Source of the DNA: Methanobrevibacter sp.
GTDB taxonomy: Archaea > Methanobacteriota > Methanobacteria > Methanobacteriales > Methanobacteriaceae
Length of the DNA stretch: 45,831 bases
Direction of reading: 5' to 3'
NCBI GenBank assembly: GCA_024689425.1
Contig: JAILDN010000059.1
Coordinates: 1 to 45,831, forward strand
Within the stretch, counting starts at the first letter, position 1; every line of letters starts with the position of its first letter. Both the position numbers and the translations under genes were made by a program. Below are positions 32,601 through 41,834 of this stretch, piece after piece. Under the pieces are notes generated by a model. The model did no database searches. It was given only the letters and a program-made list of their open reading frames with translations, and was not told the origin of the DNA.

Positions 32601-35556
32601 TGTATTGAATGGCATTATGTATACTAAGAATCAATTGGAAAATCTCACATTGAATCATGGTAATTATTTAGTTACAGCCATGTATAGGGGAGATAAAAGC
32701 TTCCTTCCATCTACTGTTTGGGCTTATGTGGAAGTTCGCAAAGTCAATCCAAACATAACAGTCAGTGATATGGTAATTAACTATAATGATAAGATTGAAA
32801 TAAATGTGAGTGTCGATGTTGCTGATTATTATACAGTATTTTTAGGCAATGAATCAATTACATTATATGTTAAAGATAATGCAACATTTACATTCCCAAG
32901 CGAAGGATTCAAACCAGATATTTATGAAATCATCGTTTATGTATTTGAAACTGATGATTATGCTGAAAAATATGCTAATGCCACTTTAACAGTTAATAAA
33001 GCTATTGTAGTTTTCAATTTAACAAGTGATGAAATTACTTATGGTGAAAATGCAACCATTGATGTAGTAGAAGTTCCACTCAATGCATATGGAAACATTA
33101 CATACAGAGTATATGATGAGGATATGAACTTAGTTTATAATATTACACAATCCTGTCTTGAAGAACTTGTTATTCCTAATTTTGGTGTTGGAAGATATAA
33201 TGTCACAGGTACTTTTGAAGGTGATATTTACTACAGTAATGCCTCTAAAATTAATTCTAGTGTAATTATTGTTAATACTAAAGCTGTGGGCTTAAACATT
33301 ACTGTATCTAACATAACCTATGAGGAAAATGCTACTGTTTATCTTGAGGCCGAAGTTGATGGTGAGTATCTTGTTTATGTAGGTAAGGAACAATTTGTGG
33401 TTACTGTTATAGGTGGTGCTGGAAATGTATCTGTTTCTAATTTGACTGTTGGAAGTTATGATGCTAATGTCACTATAATTAATGGCAATTATTCCGCATT
33501 TAATGAAACAGTATTCGAAGTAACTCCTAAATCTATTTCCCTTGTTGTTTATGTTGAAGATATAGTATATGGTGAGGATGCTATTGTCAATATTGTTGCT
33601 GAAGTTGATGGTGAATACCTTTTAGAATTATACAATCAGAAATATACTGTAAATGTTACTGACGGTAAAGGAAATATTACATTTGCTAATCTGTTCGTTG
33701 ATGAAGATATTTTAGTTTCCGTATCTATTGTCGACGGTAACTATAGTGCATACAATACTACAACATTTAATGTAGTTCCTAAACCGGTACCTGTAATCAT
33801 TGTTGTTGGAAATATTACTTATGGTGATGATACTGTTGTTGTTGTTCAGGCAGGTCTTGACGGTGAGTACATAGTAAATATTAGGGATGTAAACTATAAT
33901 CTAACTGTAAGTGGAGGAGATGGAGTTCTATTTATTCCTAATTTGGGTGCTGGTGAAGACATTTTAGCTTCTGTATCTATTGCTGACGGCAACTATAGTG
34001 CATATAACACTACAACATTTAATGTAGTTCCTAAACCAATATCTGTAATCATTTCTATTGGAAACATTACTTATGGTGAATCTGCAGCTGTTATTGTTAA
34101 TGCTGATGTTGATGGTGTGTATTGGGGTTATATTGATGATGATCCTTATATTGTGAGTGTTATTAAGGGCATTGGTAGCTTTGCTGTTGATGGTTTGACT
34201 GTTGGTCGTCATGTTGCTAGTGTCTTCGTTTTAGATGGTAATTATTCTGGATTTAATTCCACTTCATTTGATGTAGCAGTTAGACCGTATAATATTTCAA
34301 TCTCTGTTGATAATATTACTTATGGTGAGAATGCTACTGTTAATGTAACATTACCTGATGATGCTACTGGTACTGTAACTATTGGTAATGATACTGTTGA
34401 TGTCATTAACGGTACTGCCAGTGCAGTTTTAACTAACTTGCCTATCGGAAACAATACCATTCCTATAATTTACTCTGGTGATAAGAAGTACACTCCAATT
34501 GAAACTAACGTTACTGTTGTTGTAATAGATCCATCAGATATTATTTCAGCTCCGGATGTAACAAAATACTACCACGGAAGTGAAAGATTTGTTGTAACTG
34601 TAACTGACTATCTAGGCAATCCTATCGCTAAAAAATCAGTTGCTGTTGTTATTAATGGTATGACCTACTCTAGAACTACAAATGCAAATGGAACTACCTC
34701 TGTTGCTCTTAATTTAGGTTCTGGTGTTTACGATGCAACCACTACAGTTGATAACACTACAATTAACTCTGTAATTACTATCTTGCCTACTGTCAACGGA
34801 ACTGATCTTGTCAAAGTATTCAGAAACAATACTCAATACTATGCAACATTCCGTGATACAGAGGGTAACTACCTGACTGAAGGAACTACTGTCAAATTCA
34901 ACATTAACGGTGTAATGTACGAACGTAAAGTAGTAGGTGATAAAGGTCTTGCAAAATTAAATATCAACCTCCAACAAGGCGAATACATAATTACTGCAAT
35001 GAACCCTGAAACCGGTGAAATGGCTTCTAATAATATTAAAGTTATTCCAAGAATTGTAGAAAACAATGATTTAACTAAATATTACAGAAACGCTTCACAA
35101 TACACTGTAAAATTAATTGGTGATGATGGTAATCCTGTTGGTGCTGGTGAAAATGTTACTTTCAACATTAATGGAGTATTCTACACACGTACAACAAACG
35201 CTTCAGGAATTGCAAAATTAAACATCAACTTGAATCCTGGAGATTATATTGTCACAGCAGAATACAAAGAATGTAAAGTTTCAAACAACATTAAAGTATT
35301 GCCAACATTAACAGGTAAGGACCTTACCAAAAAGTATGACCAAGATGCTGCATTTGAAGCAACTTTAGTTACCGAACAGGGAAAACCTTATCCTGGCCAA
35401 AATATATCATTCAACATTAATGGTGTGTTCTACACAAAAACAACCGATGATAATGGTATTGCAAAATTAAACATTAATTTACTACCTGGCAAGTACATAA
35501 TTACTTCAAGATATGACCAAGCTGCCGTATCCAACAATATAACTGTAACTGCTTAG
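29620..35556 (+). CDS. Giant adhesin-like protein, C-terminal part (same frame, after TGA)
   Basis: This 1,978-residue frame is exactly in register with the preceding adhesin gene and continues its beta-helix module without a break after the TGA (SRDFYVTFEDVMGGNYTLAT). It holds the rest of one beta-helix (GGAIY turns up to about residue 345), another module starting near residue 545, then a series of Ig-like repeats of about 84 residues with the motif NITYGE (about 965-1,640). Four C-terminal repeats of about 83 residues contain FNINGVFY and KLNINL. It has no signal peptide of its own and no C-terminal membrane anchor. GAGG lies five bases before the ATG at 29620, so internal initiation is possible, but the product would stay in the cytoplasm. 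Confidence 0.85.
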   Translation: MGGNYTLATMNDHNFNTFVFKDYKFEMKVPNFIISDDLVYENLTDAIDAVEPNGIIYANANYYTEENMEIDIQKSFTLKNFRNREVTFDGSGEKWFFTIAEGYTVVFDGICFTEGAIKTHATIENYGNLIINNCSFTGFETAEIIYNSMTLNILNSEFSLNSMDKALVWNDATLVIDDVKFSNNVVNIISTVYNNGIAEIVSSNFTENSNGRNGGAIYTTNSLSVKDTVFNENEGKDGGAIYNTGTLNVFNSTFEDNSANGYGGAIFNGNELNIYNSTFNGGFSGKDGGAIYNNYTMTADNSTFAANSATGNGGAIYNNGSLVLTKSFFGVNYADECANIYNAGNIQFSLNTFDFYDVILVVPDGQYGIPTTITGTLNPEFNMNIQVTLPGFVNNKDATVTISDGVFEYVTDILPKGVYDVRLSEIIYDSYGNIYYGELISDRLIINKANVTINLTVDDVVLHGAPVAPVLKISASRNGTFYILFNNKFSNVTTADGHATLTLDTVGEGNYSVMVVREGDENYNDAVNTTRFKVSEYEGNFIVNSTGNKFDTLREAIEHSSNDDVIYVREGNYSGADNFGQLIDGKKLSIISLGDVVFIANSTDLSFLHVRKTSDVTICDVVFTGFNNKHGSVISNYGNLTVDGCIFINNAADGPNIIYNEGNLSIVNSGFYNNILNSSIILSSSDYLVLINESIFENNTVNSDRLISISYAKSAKVISNAFVANNIDSFSIILVSNCEDVLISSAFYNNTQSGNAITTFGITNLLVNDSIFIGNTMDYIINSQSSDQTTISGCTFTDNTVKNVVLSEDKNLSVLESTFSNNTLSEYGALRISLLMNATVNGSVFTNNKANKYRNIYSVCDVNITNSVFDVLNIDYSVYDIDYGQIETIEGSIDIGTNLDFTVNLDFNAKSYSVNVTDSKFTYNSGIFTGGDYKVTINSKDNNSNTYLFDKITKMFTVNPVDPGLNVSIANITQGEKLKVNLTINENATTNVVYVLNGIMYTKNQLENLTLNHGNYLVTAMYRGDKSFLPSTVWAYVEVRKVNPNITVSDMVINYNDKIEINVSVDVADYYTVFLGNESITLYVKDNATFTFPSEGFKPDIYEIIVYVFETDDYAEKYANATLTVNKAIVVFNLTSDEITYGENATIDVVEVPLNAYGNITYRVYDEDMNLVYNITQSCLEELVIPNFGVGRYNVTGTFEGDIYYSNASKINSSVIIVNTKAVGLNITVSNITYEENATVYLEAEVDGEYLVYVGKEQFVVTVIGGAGNVSVSNLTVGSYDANVTIINGNYSAFNETVFEVTPKSISLVVYVEDIVYGEDAIVNIVAEVDGEYLLELYNQKYTVNVTDGKGNITFANLFVDEDILVSVSIVDGNYSAYNTTTFNVVPKPVPVIIVVGNITYGDDTVVVVQAGLDGEYIVNIRDVNYNLTVSGGDGVLFIPNLGAGEDILASVSIADGNYSAYNTTTFNVVPKPISVIISIGNITYGESAAVIVNADVDGVYWGYIDDDPYIVSVIKGIGSFAVDGLTVGRHVASVFVLDGNYSGFNSTSFDVAVRPYNISISVDNITYGENATVNVTLPDDATGTVTIGNDTVDVINGTASAVLTNLPIGNNTIPIIYSGDKKYTPIETNVTVVVIDPSDIISAPDVTKYYHGSERFVVTVTDYLGNPIAKKSVAVVINGMTYSRTTNANGTTSVALNLGSGVYDATTTVDNTTINSVITILPTVNGTDLVKVFRNNTQYYATFRDTEGNYLTEGTTVKFNINGVMYERKVVGDKGLAKLNINLQQGEYIITAMNPETGEMASNNIKVIPRIVENNDLTKYYRNASQYTVKLIGDDGNPVGAGENVTFNINGVFYTRTTNASGIAKLNINLNPGDYIVTAEYKECKVSNNIKVLPTLTGKDLTKKYDQDAAFEATLVTEQGKPYPGQNISFNINGVFYTKTTDDNGIAKLNINLLPGKYIITSRYDQAAVSNNITVTA
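33703..34037 (+). repeat. Near-identical 83-base repeat pair in adhesin Ig-like region
   Basis: Bases 33703-33785 and 33955-34037 differ at about eight positions, most of them silent, and are 252 bases (84 codons) apart. Both encode SIxDGNYSAYNTTTFNVVPK. They mark a recent duplication or gene conversion between adjacent Ig-like units. Confidence 0.7.
34540..35553 (+). repeat. Four C-terminal adhesin repeats of about 83 residues
   Basis: Four consecutive units share DLTKxY near the start, FNINGVFY in the middle and KLNINLxPGxYI followed by SNNI near the end. The first is the most divergent. The last ends the protein. This resembles the Ig-like C-terminal repeats of other methanogen adhesins, which may bind the cell wall; that role is inference. 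Confidence 0.75.
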
Positions 35557-35561
35557 GGGGT

Positions 35562-35603
35562 GAGAAGATATTAATTATCTTCTCTCCATTTTTTTCTTTT
35601 TTT
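35562..35603 (+). terminator. Hairpin terminator after the adhesin
   Basis: GAGAAGATA and TATCTTCTC pair perfectly over nine bases around TTAAT, followed by two T runs. It starts five bases after the stop codon. It is the strongest intrinsic-type terminator in the window. Confidence 0.65.
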
Positions 35604-35779
35604 CATGTAGATAACAATATTTAGATTCATTGTTTTTTAAATATCGATTGATTATTATAAAATTACTCTCATTTATTTTATCTGATTTGCTAGTTACTAT
35701 TAATTTTATTAATCATATATTCAATTAAAATTAATTTTTAATTTCATGTGCACTGCATAAGTTTCTAATATTCCGAATG

Positions 35780-35793
35780 CTATTTATATATTA
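35780..35793 (+). promoter_or_regulatory. TATA box of the 171-residue gene (leaderless transcript likely)
   Basis: CTATTTATATATTA is centred about 26 bases before the ATG at 35812, and no ribosome-binding site lies between. The transcript is probably leaderless. Confidence 0.45.
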
Positions 35794-35811
35794 TTTTTTA
35801 AAATATTATAC

Positions 35812-36327
35812 ATGGAAGAAATATTCGAAGTTATTGGTGTTGAACACTTAAAAACAATATTGTCCAGTTTAACGCCAGAAGAAATAGTAAAGCCCGCTTA
35901 TGACAATTGGTTTCCCACTCAAAAGACAGGCCATACCATTTTGGATTTGGAAACAGGCGAAGTTAAAGGCTTATCAATAGAGCATAACCAAATGCCTTTG
36001 GATTCAATGATGTATATTGAATTGTACACCATAAAGTCAACGGATTATCCGATAGAGCCGGAAGAGCTATTTTCAAAAATCGAATATGAAGAATATGTGG
36101 AATTCATGGAGGATGAGCCTTCAGAGTTTGCACCAGACATGGTCAGCATCTTCTGTGAAGAAAATGATATAGATGAATATTCACGAAATATAGGTATTTT
36201 GGCTTATAGGTTTTCCCAAAATGATCAGTTAAACTATAATATGTGGGAATCAGCTATTTTAAATAAATATTATGATAAAACAGATGAGAATCATAATCCT
36301 TTCAAATTTTCACAAAGCAGTTTGTGA
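35812..36327 (+). CDS. Hypothetical acidic protein
   Basis: A 171-residue soluble, strongly acidic protein that I cannot assign to a family. Features are a tryptophan-containing early segment (PAYDNWFPTQKTGHTILDLE), a proline- and glutamate-rich middle, and a C-terminal aromatic segment (LNYNMWESAILNKYYD). There is no signal peptide, membrane segment or cysteine cluster. It stands alone between the adhesin and the ABC transporter, with its own promoter. A short isolated gene of this kind is often lineage-restricted. Confidence 0.65.
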   Translation: MEEIFEVIGVEHLKTILSSLTPEEIVKPAYDNWFPTQKTGHTILDLETGEVKGLSIEHNQMPLDSMMYIELYTIKSTDYPIEPEELFSKIEYEEYVEFMEDEPSEFAPDMVSIFCEENDIDEYSRNIGILAYRFSQNDQLNYNMWESAILNKYYDKTDENHNPFKFSQSSL

Positions 36328-36430
36328 ACTTTTTTTATACGAAGCCATAAATTTTCCTCAATAGATAACATTTAAATATGAAAGTGAGTCTTAAATTTAA
36401 TAGTTAAGATAATACTTTGGAGGGTTTATC

Positions 36431-37558
36431 ATTAAGTTCATAACGTTAATTTTGAAAAATCCCTTTAGGAATAAGACTCGAAGCGCATTGTCTATTATTG
36501 GAATAGCTATTGGAATTGCCACAATAGTTGCTTTAGGCCTTATCACTGCAGGAATGGAAGATTCCGTTCAAACAACATTCAATGAAGGTGGTGCAGAAAT
36601 CACCATAACAAATGCAACAAATGTCGGCGGAAGTTCAGGTTTGCTCAGCATGTCTTTAATCGATGAGTTAAAGAACATGACCAATGTATCCGATGCGGTT
36701 GGGCAGCTGTCTGTAAGTGAATCCAATCAATCGTTTGTCCAGTCCAGAAGTCCAGTTTTAGGCACGACAGTCTATGGTCTAAATGCATCTAAATTAAACC
36801 TAATAGGAATAAAAAATGTGAATGGAACAACATACAAGGAAGGTTCATTTGAAGCTATCATCGGCTCAAGGTATGCTGATTTAAACAATTTAACCGTTGG
36901 AAGCAACCTAAGCTTTTTAGGCCATAATTTCAAAATCGTTGGAATTTATGAAACGGGAAGCATGATGACTGACAATGGTGTTTATGTTTCTTTAAAAACG
37001 CTCCAAAATATTTCAAATACTGAAGCTGTCTCTTCTATTTTGGTTAAAACCTCTGAAGGCGTAAATGACACTCTGGTCAGTAAAAATATTAAAGAGAAGT
37101 TTGGAAATTTAACTACATTGACCAGTGAAGAGATGTCATCAATGTTTAATGATGTTATTGCAATACTGGATGCCGCTTCTTTTTCCATTTCCGGCTTGGC
37201 TATCATTGTCGGGGCCATTGGCGTAATCAATACAATGGTAATGACAGTATATGAAAGAACAAAAGAAATTGGTGTTTTGAAATCCATTGGTTGGAAAAGC
37301 AGAAAGATACTGACCATGATTTTAGGTGAAACATTGGTCTTAACAACCCTATCTGGAATTATCGGTTCGGTCTTTGGAATTTTGATAGCTGAAGTGGGTG
37401 TTAGACTCATGGGAACTGATGGTTTTTCACTTGTCTATACGCCAAAAACATTTATAATAGCATTTGGAATTACAATCATTGTAGGAATTATTGGTGGAGT
37501 ATATCCGGCTTACAAAGCATCTAAACTTGCTCCAACCGAAGCGTTAAGGTATGAATAG
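36431..37558 (+). CDS. MacB/FtsX-type ABC transporter permease
   Basis: A MacB-like permease. It has one N-terminal membrane helix (IAIGIATIVALGLITAG), a large extracytoplasmic domain (about 210 residues), and three C-terminal helices including ISGLAIIVGAIGVINTMVM and the family motif ERTKEIGVLKSIGWK; it ends YPAYKASKLAPTEALRYE. Such permeases drive export or lipoprotein/antimicrobial-peptide handling with an ATPase partner. The coupling ATPase is the next gene. Start is unusual: GGAGG at 36419-36423 is spaced seven bases from an in-frame ATT at 36431, giving KFITLILKNPFRNKTRS after the first residue. No ATG, GTG or TTG occurs until TTG 36452, which would remove seven residues. Confidence 0.85.
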   Translation: MKFITLILKNPFRNKTRSALSIIGIAIGIATIVALGLITAGMEDSVQTTFNEGGAEITITNATNVGGSSGLLSMSLIDELKNMTNVSDAVGQLSVSESNQSFVQSRSPVLGTTVYGLNASKLNLIGIKNVNGTTYKEGSFEAIIGSRYADLNNLTVGSNLSFLGHNFKIVGIYETGSMMTDNGVYVSLKTLQNISNTEAVSSILVKTSEGVNDTLVSKNIKEKFGNLTTLTSEEMSSMFNDVIAILDAASFSISGLAIIVGAIGVINTMVMTVYERTKEIGVLKSIGWKSRKILTMILGETLVLTTLSGIIGSVFGILIAEVGVRLMGTDGFSLVYTPKTFIIAFGITIIVGIIGGVYPAYKASKLAPTEALRYE

Positions 37559-37566
37559 GTGATTTG

Positions 37567-38241
37567 ATGGAATTGATTAGATTGGTAAATGTCTTAAAAC
37601 AATATGATGATGGAAAAGTCACCGCTTTAAATAATATTAATTTATCGATTGAAAAAGGAAGCTTTGTTTCTATTATTGGTCCATCCGGATCCGGCAAATC
37701 CACATTGTTGAATATGTTGGGAGCATTGGATTCTCCTGATTCCGGTCAGGTTATCATCAATGGAGTTGATTTGGCTACACAAAAGGATTTAAGCGATTTC
37801 AGACGTCATGAAATCGGGTTTGTATTCCAGCTCCATAATCTGCTTCCTAATTTAACCGTTCAAGAAAATGTTGAAATTCCATTGATGGATGCTAAGATGT
37901 CTGAAAAGGATAAGCATAAAAGAGCATCCCTTTTCATTGAAGCCGTTGGGCTGCTCGATAAGAAAAAACAAAAACCAAATAAATTGTCTGGTGGAGAACG
38001 CCAAAGGGTAGCTATTGCAAGAGCTTTAGTCAATTTCCCATCAATAATTTTGGCCGATGAACCTACAGGAGCACTTGATACAAAAACGGGTGAAAAAGTA
38101 CTTGATGTTTTAAGATTTGTCCAAGAATCCATTAATGCAACTTTAATTATTGTTACTCACGACAGGGATGTTGCTCGTCTGGCCGATAGGACAATTGAAA
38201 TTAGAGACGGTCAAGTAATTAATGATTTTATAAACAAATAG
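37567..38241 (+). CDS. ABC transporter ATP-binding protein (LolD/MacB type)
   Basis: A 224-residue ATPase with Walker A GPSGSGKST, Q-loop region FVFQLHNLLPNLT, signature LSGGERQRVAIARAL, Walker B IILADEPTG and a switch histidine in VTHDRD. The short length and the HNLLPNLTVQENVEIPL segment place it with the LolD/MacB ATPases. It pairs with the permease eight bases upstream and makes a full transporter as two dimers. The ATG at 37567 is preceded by GGTGA; a TTG directly before it is an alternative. It converges with priL 15 bases later. Confidence 0.92.
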   Translation: MELIRLVNVLKQYDDGKVTALNNINLSIEKGSFVSIIGPSGSGKSTLLNMLGALDSPDSGQVIINGVDLATQKDLSDFRRHEIGFVFQLHNLLPNLTVQENVEIPLMDAKMSEKDKHKRASLFIEAVGLLDKKKQKPNKLSGGERQRVAIARALVNFPSIILADEPTGALDTKTGEKVLDVLRFVQESINATLIIVTHDRDVARLADRTIEIRDGQVINDFINK

Positions 38242-38255
38242 GTGTTGTTTTACAC

Positions 38256-39587
38256 TTATTCTTCTTTTTTCTCTTTATCCATTTGGAATTTTTTCCTACC
38301 GTAGCAGGATAATGGGTTATTAATGCCTTTGCATGACCCGTCCGGCTTGCATAGCTGCGGCAAGTGCATTTTTATTTTCTCACAGCTCATAGGAGTGTAC
38401 CAGGTCGTTTCACCTTCATGGTTAATGTCTATTTCACTGTGCATTCCAAATCCTAGTTTTGATATGATATTGATTTTTTCCTGTGGTTGATCTTCAAATA
38501 ATGGTGGCGTACAATTGTCTGCAGCATCAAATATCAAGGGTAAAATCTCATTTTGGGTAATGGTCAAATCAGGATCAACGTCAGACACTTTTATTGTTTC
38601 ATCGGAAGCGAATATTCTTGGATATAATCTTGCATATGAAGCGAATGAAGTTAATAAAAGCACGATTGCATCGTTACGTCCTCCGGAAGATACTCCTTCA
38701 ACTGTATTTTTGATACATGGAGGGAATGCATCAGGATTTAATTTTCCTGCTTGGACTGTACCGTAAATTCCGCCGCTGCCTGCATAATATTGGTTATATT
38801 TGCTTATTTCATCTGGAATGAACTCTTTCAGTTCACTTGCCAGTTCCACTATTGCGGGATGCATTTCAACGCGCGCTGACATTTCTTTGATTCTTGCAAT
38901 GTATTCTTCAGTCTTTTGCATAATCAGGCGTGATAAGATTAATTCCTTTACGCTGTCTCCAACAAGTATATTATACATTCTCTCAGGGCTTCTGTCAGTG
39001 AATTTATCTTCAAAATTGTACAGGAAGTCGTCTTGCTGAAGTATTATGTCCCCATCTTTTATAAGAAGCTCGCTCAATTTTAGTTTTTTGGTAGCTATTA
39101 CTTCTTTTATGGAACTCCATTTGATTGCTCCGTCTGTTTTTATTTCATCTAAAATTTCGTCAATTATGTCTTCTCTTGAAGATGGAGGTAGTTTGGCCAG
39201 CCTTTCCTGAATCAATATTCCCTGTGATTCAACGAATAGTCTGGTTTCTCTTGAACCCGTATTGAATTGGGTGGCTATTGCCTGGCAGAGTACATGAAAT
39301 ATCACAACATCCTGTTTATAGATGGCTTCGTTCAACAGGTATTCGAATTCGTTTTGGTTGTAATTCTTGTTATTCTTTTTCTCTATTGCCCATTGAATAC
39401 GTTTCAGTGCCAAATCCTTATATGATTTAGGTATTAATGAATCATCTGAGATTTTCTGGTTTGTAGTGTGTGTTACCTCTTCAACCAGGTATTCATCTTC
39501 TTTTTCAAGCTGATTTAGGTCACCGTAATCCTTAATGATTTCTCGTCCTTCAATGGATAATGGGTTAATATATGAAACTTCTGCCAT
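38256..39587 (-). CDS. priL: DNA primase large subunit
   Basis: PriL is the regulatory subunit that helps PriS start primers; archaeal forms hold a [4Fe-4S] cluster in the C-terminal domain. Cysteines that fit the cluster are in FPPCIKN, in the MSCEKIKMHLPQLC pair, and near the end in DGSCKG or LSCYG. The helical N-terminal half starts with YINPLSIEGREIIKDYG, which fits the family. The start is taken as ATG 39587 (MAEVSYINP); an ATG at 39608 would add seven residues. The length (about 443) is normal. It is not linked to priS, which lies about 20 kb away on the same strand. Confidence 0.88.
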   Translation of the reverse strand: MAEVSYINPLSIEGREIIKDYGDLNQLEKEDEYLVEEVTHTTNQKISDDSLIPKSYKDLALKRIQWAIEKKNNKNYNQNEFEYLLNEAIYKQDVVIFHVLCQAIATQFNTGSRETRLFVESQGILIQERLAKLPPSSREDIIDEILDEIKTDGAIKWSSIKEVIATKKLKLSELLIKDGDIILQQDDFLYNFEDKFTDRSPERMYNILVGDSVKELILSRLIMQKTEEYIARIKEMSARVEMHPAIVELASELKEFIPDEISKYNQYYAGSGGIYGTVQAGKLNPDAFPPCIKNTVEGVSSGGRNDAIVLLLTSFASYARLYPRIFASDETIKVSDVDPDLTITQNEILPLIFDAADNCTPPLFEDQPQEKINIISKLGFGMHSEIDINHEGETTWYTPMSCEKIKMHLPQLCKPDGSCKGINNPLSCYGRKKFQMDKEKKEE

Positions 39588-39840
39588 GATGATTAATTTT
39601 TTTTTCATATATTAAAAAATTAACTTATTTTTAAAAGCATTATTTACTTCATCGTGTAATTTTTATCCGTCATCAAATGGTTTTAATATTTATTGCAATT
39701 AATGTTATTTTGTTTATTTTACAATGATTTTTATTTTAATTTTTAATTTGACAATTCTTATTGTTACCTTGAAAAAATAATACTTTATAAACAATGAATA
39801 ACATAAATATTTATGCTTAAAAAATTTAGGAGAAAAATTA

Positions 39841-41823
39841 ATGACTAAGATATTTATTTCATGTGCACTTCCCTATGCAAATGGTCCGTGTCATTTAGGC
39901 CATATACGTTCTACATATTTGCCTGCTGATATTTTTGCCAGGTACAATCGTATGGTTGGAAATGATGTGTTGATGGTTTGTGCTACTGATGAACATGGAA
40001 CTCCAATAGCGGTTAAGGCAGATAAGGAAAATAAGAAACCTATTGAAATTTCTAAAAGATATCATGATTTGATTGTTAAAGATGTTGAATCAATGAACAT
40101 TTCACTGGATAATTTTACAAGAACTACTGATGAGATTCACTATGAAATAGCTCAAAATTTCTTTAAAGATTTATATGATAAAGGATTAATTTATAGACTT
40201 GATATTCAGCAGTTATATTGTGAAAACTGTAAAAAATTCCTACCTGACCGTTATGTTGAAGGTTTATGTCCTGCCTGTGGCTCTGAAGCTCGTGGAGATC
40301 ATTGCGAAAAGTGCGGAAGAGCGCTTGACCCAACGGAACTTGACGAACCGAGATGTTTGACATGTGGGACTACCCCCGTAATTAAGGACACTTACCAATA
40401 TTCATTTAAATTAAGTGAATTTGAAGATGATTTGAAAGATTACATTGAAAACAATGATAATTTGCCGGCCAACGTTAAAAACTATGCATCCAATTGGCTT
40501 AAAGAAGGCCTTAATGATTGGGTCTTAACAAGGGATATGGATTGGGGAATTCCTGTACCATTGGATGAAGCCAAAGGCAAAGTATTGTATGTATGGATTG
40601 AAGCATTCTTGGGTTATATATCCTCAGCTGCCCAATGGTCAAGGCAGACTGGAATTAAATGGGAGGACTATTGGAATGATTATGTAGTTCATTTCATTGG
40701 AAAAGATATTATTTACCACCATTCAATCTTTTGGCCAGGTCTTTTAACGGCTTACGGATGTAAAAAGCCTGATATGATTTATGCCGGAGAATTCCTGTCT
40801 CTTGAAGGAGAAAAGATGTCTACAAGTAAAAATTGGGTTATATGGATTGCTGACTTTGTAAAGGACTTTGAACCTGATTTGCTTAGATATTATCTGACAA
40901 TCAACGCTCCTTTAAACAAGGATTCAGATTTCTCTTGGGATGATTTCCAAAGGAGAAACAATGATGAACTGGCAGATGTAATCGGAAACTTGCTTCACAG
41001 AACTTTCACTTTTACGCGCAAATTCTTTGACAGTAAAGTGCCGGAGTATAAAAATCCTTCAGCCGAAGATGAAGCATTTGAAGCTGAAATCAAGAAATTG
41101 CCGGATACTGTCGGTGAATATATATCCAACTACGAGTTTAGGGAAGGTTTGCTTGAAATATTTAAGGTAGCTAAAATAGGAAATAAGTATTTCAACGATC
41201 AAGAGCCTTGGAAAGCCGTAAAAGAGGATATGCAAAAGGCATCAAACTGTTTATATTTATCAAATCAGCTTGCAAAAACATTGGCTTATGTATTAAAACC
41301 GTATTTGCCTACCAAAGCTGATGAAATAGCTAAAATTTTGAATTTATCAACTCCTGATGAATGGAAGGATGCAAAAGTTCAGCTTCCTGAAGGATATGAA
41401 ATTTCAAAAGCAAAACCATTATTTAAAAAGATTGAGGATGATGTAATCACCCTTCAAAAAGAAAAATTAAAAGAAAACTTAACAGATAGCGAGGATGAAA
41501 ATATGAGTGATATTATTGATATTGATTACTTTGACAAAGTGGACATTAGAATCGGTCAAGTTAAAGAAGCCGAAAAGATTGAAAAGTCAGACAAATTATT
41601 GAAATTACAGGTTGACATTGGTGAAGAAACCAGACAGATTGTAGCAGGCTTAGCCAAATTCTACTCACCTGAAGAATTGATAGGCAGAAAAGTTACTGTT
41701 CTTGTTAACTTAAAACCGGCTAAATTATTCGGAACTTTATCTGAAGGAATGATTCTTGCAACCGGTGAAAGCGGAGCTTTGCTTACTCCTGATGAATGTG
41801 AAGTCGGCGAAAGAATTCAGTAA
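39841..41823 (+). CDS. metG: Methionyl-tRNA synthetase
   Basis: MetRS charges tRNA-Met for initiation and elongation. The class I signature HLGH is at residues 18-21, and KMSTS at 325-329 is the KMSKS equivalent. Between them lies a zinc domain with two knuckles (CENCKKF, CPACG, CEKCG, CLTCG). The C-terminal 100 residues, from about 558, are an EMAP/tRNA-binding OB fold ([20 protein letters not shown]). AGGAG precedes the ATG, and TTTATAAAC at about 39783 is a TATA box. The DUF530 gene follows 11 bases later and is likely co-transcribed. Confidence 0.95.
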   Translation: MTKIFISCALPYANGPCHLGHIRSTYLPADIFARYNRMVGNDVLMVCATDEHGTPIAVKADKENKKPIEISKRYHDLIVKDVESMNISLDNFTRTTDEIHYEIAQNFFKDLYDKGLIYRLDIQQLYCENCKKFLPDRYVEGLCPACGSEARGDHCEKCGRALDPTELDEPRCLTCGTTPVIKDTYQYSFKLSEFEDDLKDYIENNDNLPANVKNYASNWLKEGLNDWVLTRDMDWGIPVPLDEAKGKVLYVWIEAFLGYISSAAQWSRQTGIKWEDYWNDYVVHFIGKDIIYHHSIFWPGLLTAYGCKKPDMIYAGEFLSLEGEKMSTSKNWVIWIADFVKDFEPDLLRYYLTINAPLNKDSDFSWDDFQRRNNDELADVIGNLLHRTFTFTRKFFDSKVPEYKNPSAEDEAFEAEIKKLPDTVGEYISNYEFREGLLEIFKVAKIGNKYFNDQEPWKAVKEDMQKASNCLYLSNQLAKTLAYVLKPYLPTKADEIAKILNLSTPDEWKDAKVQLPEGYEISKAKPLFKKIEDDVITLQKEKLKENLTDSEDENMSDIIDIDYFDKVDIRIGQVKEAEKIEKSDKLLKLQVDIGEETRQIVAGLAKFYSPEELIGRKVTVLVNLKPAKLFGTLSEGMILATGESGALLTPDECEVGERIQ

Positions 41824-41834
41824 ATCTGATTGGC

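Noticed and set aside
33964-34212. Antisense frame with repeated Asn/Ile/Thr in the adhesin Ig-like region
   Set aside because: It is the complement of the NITYG repeat DNA, with low complexity, and is not a gene.
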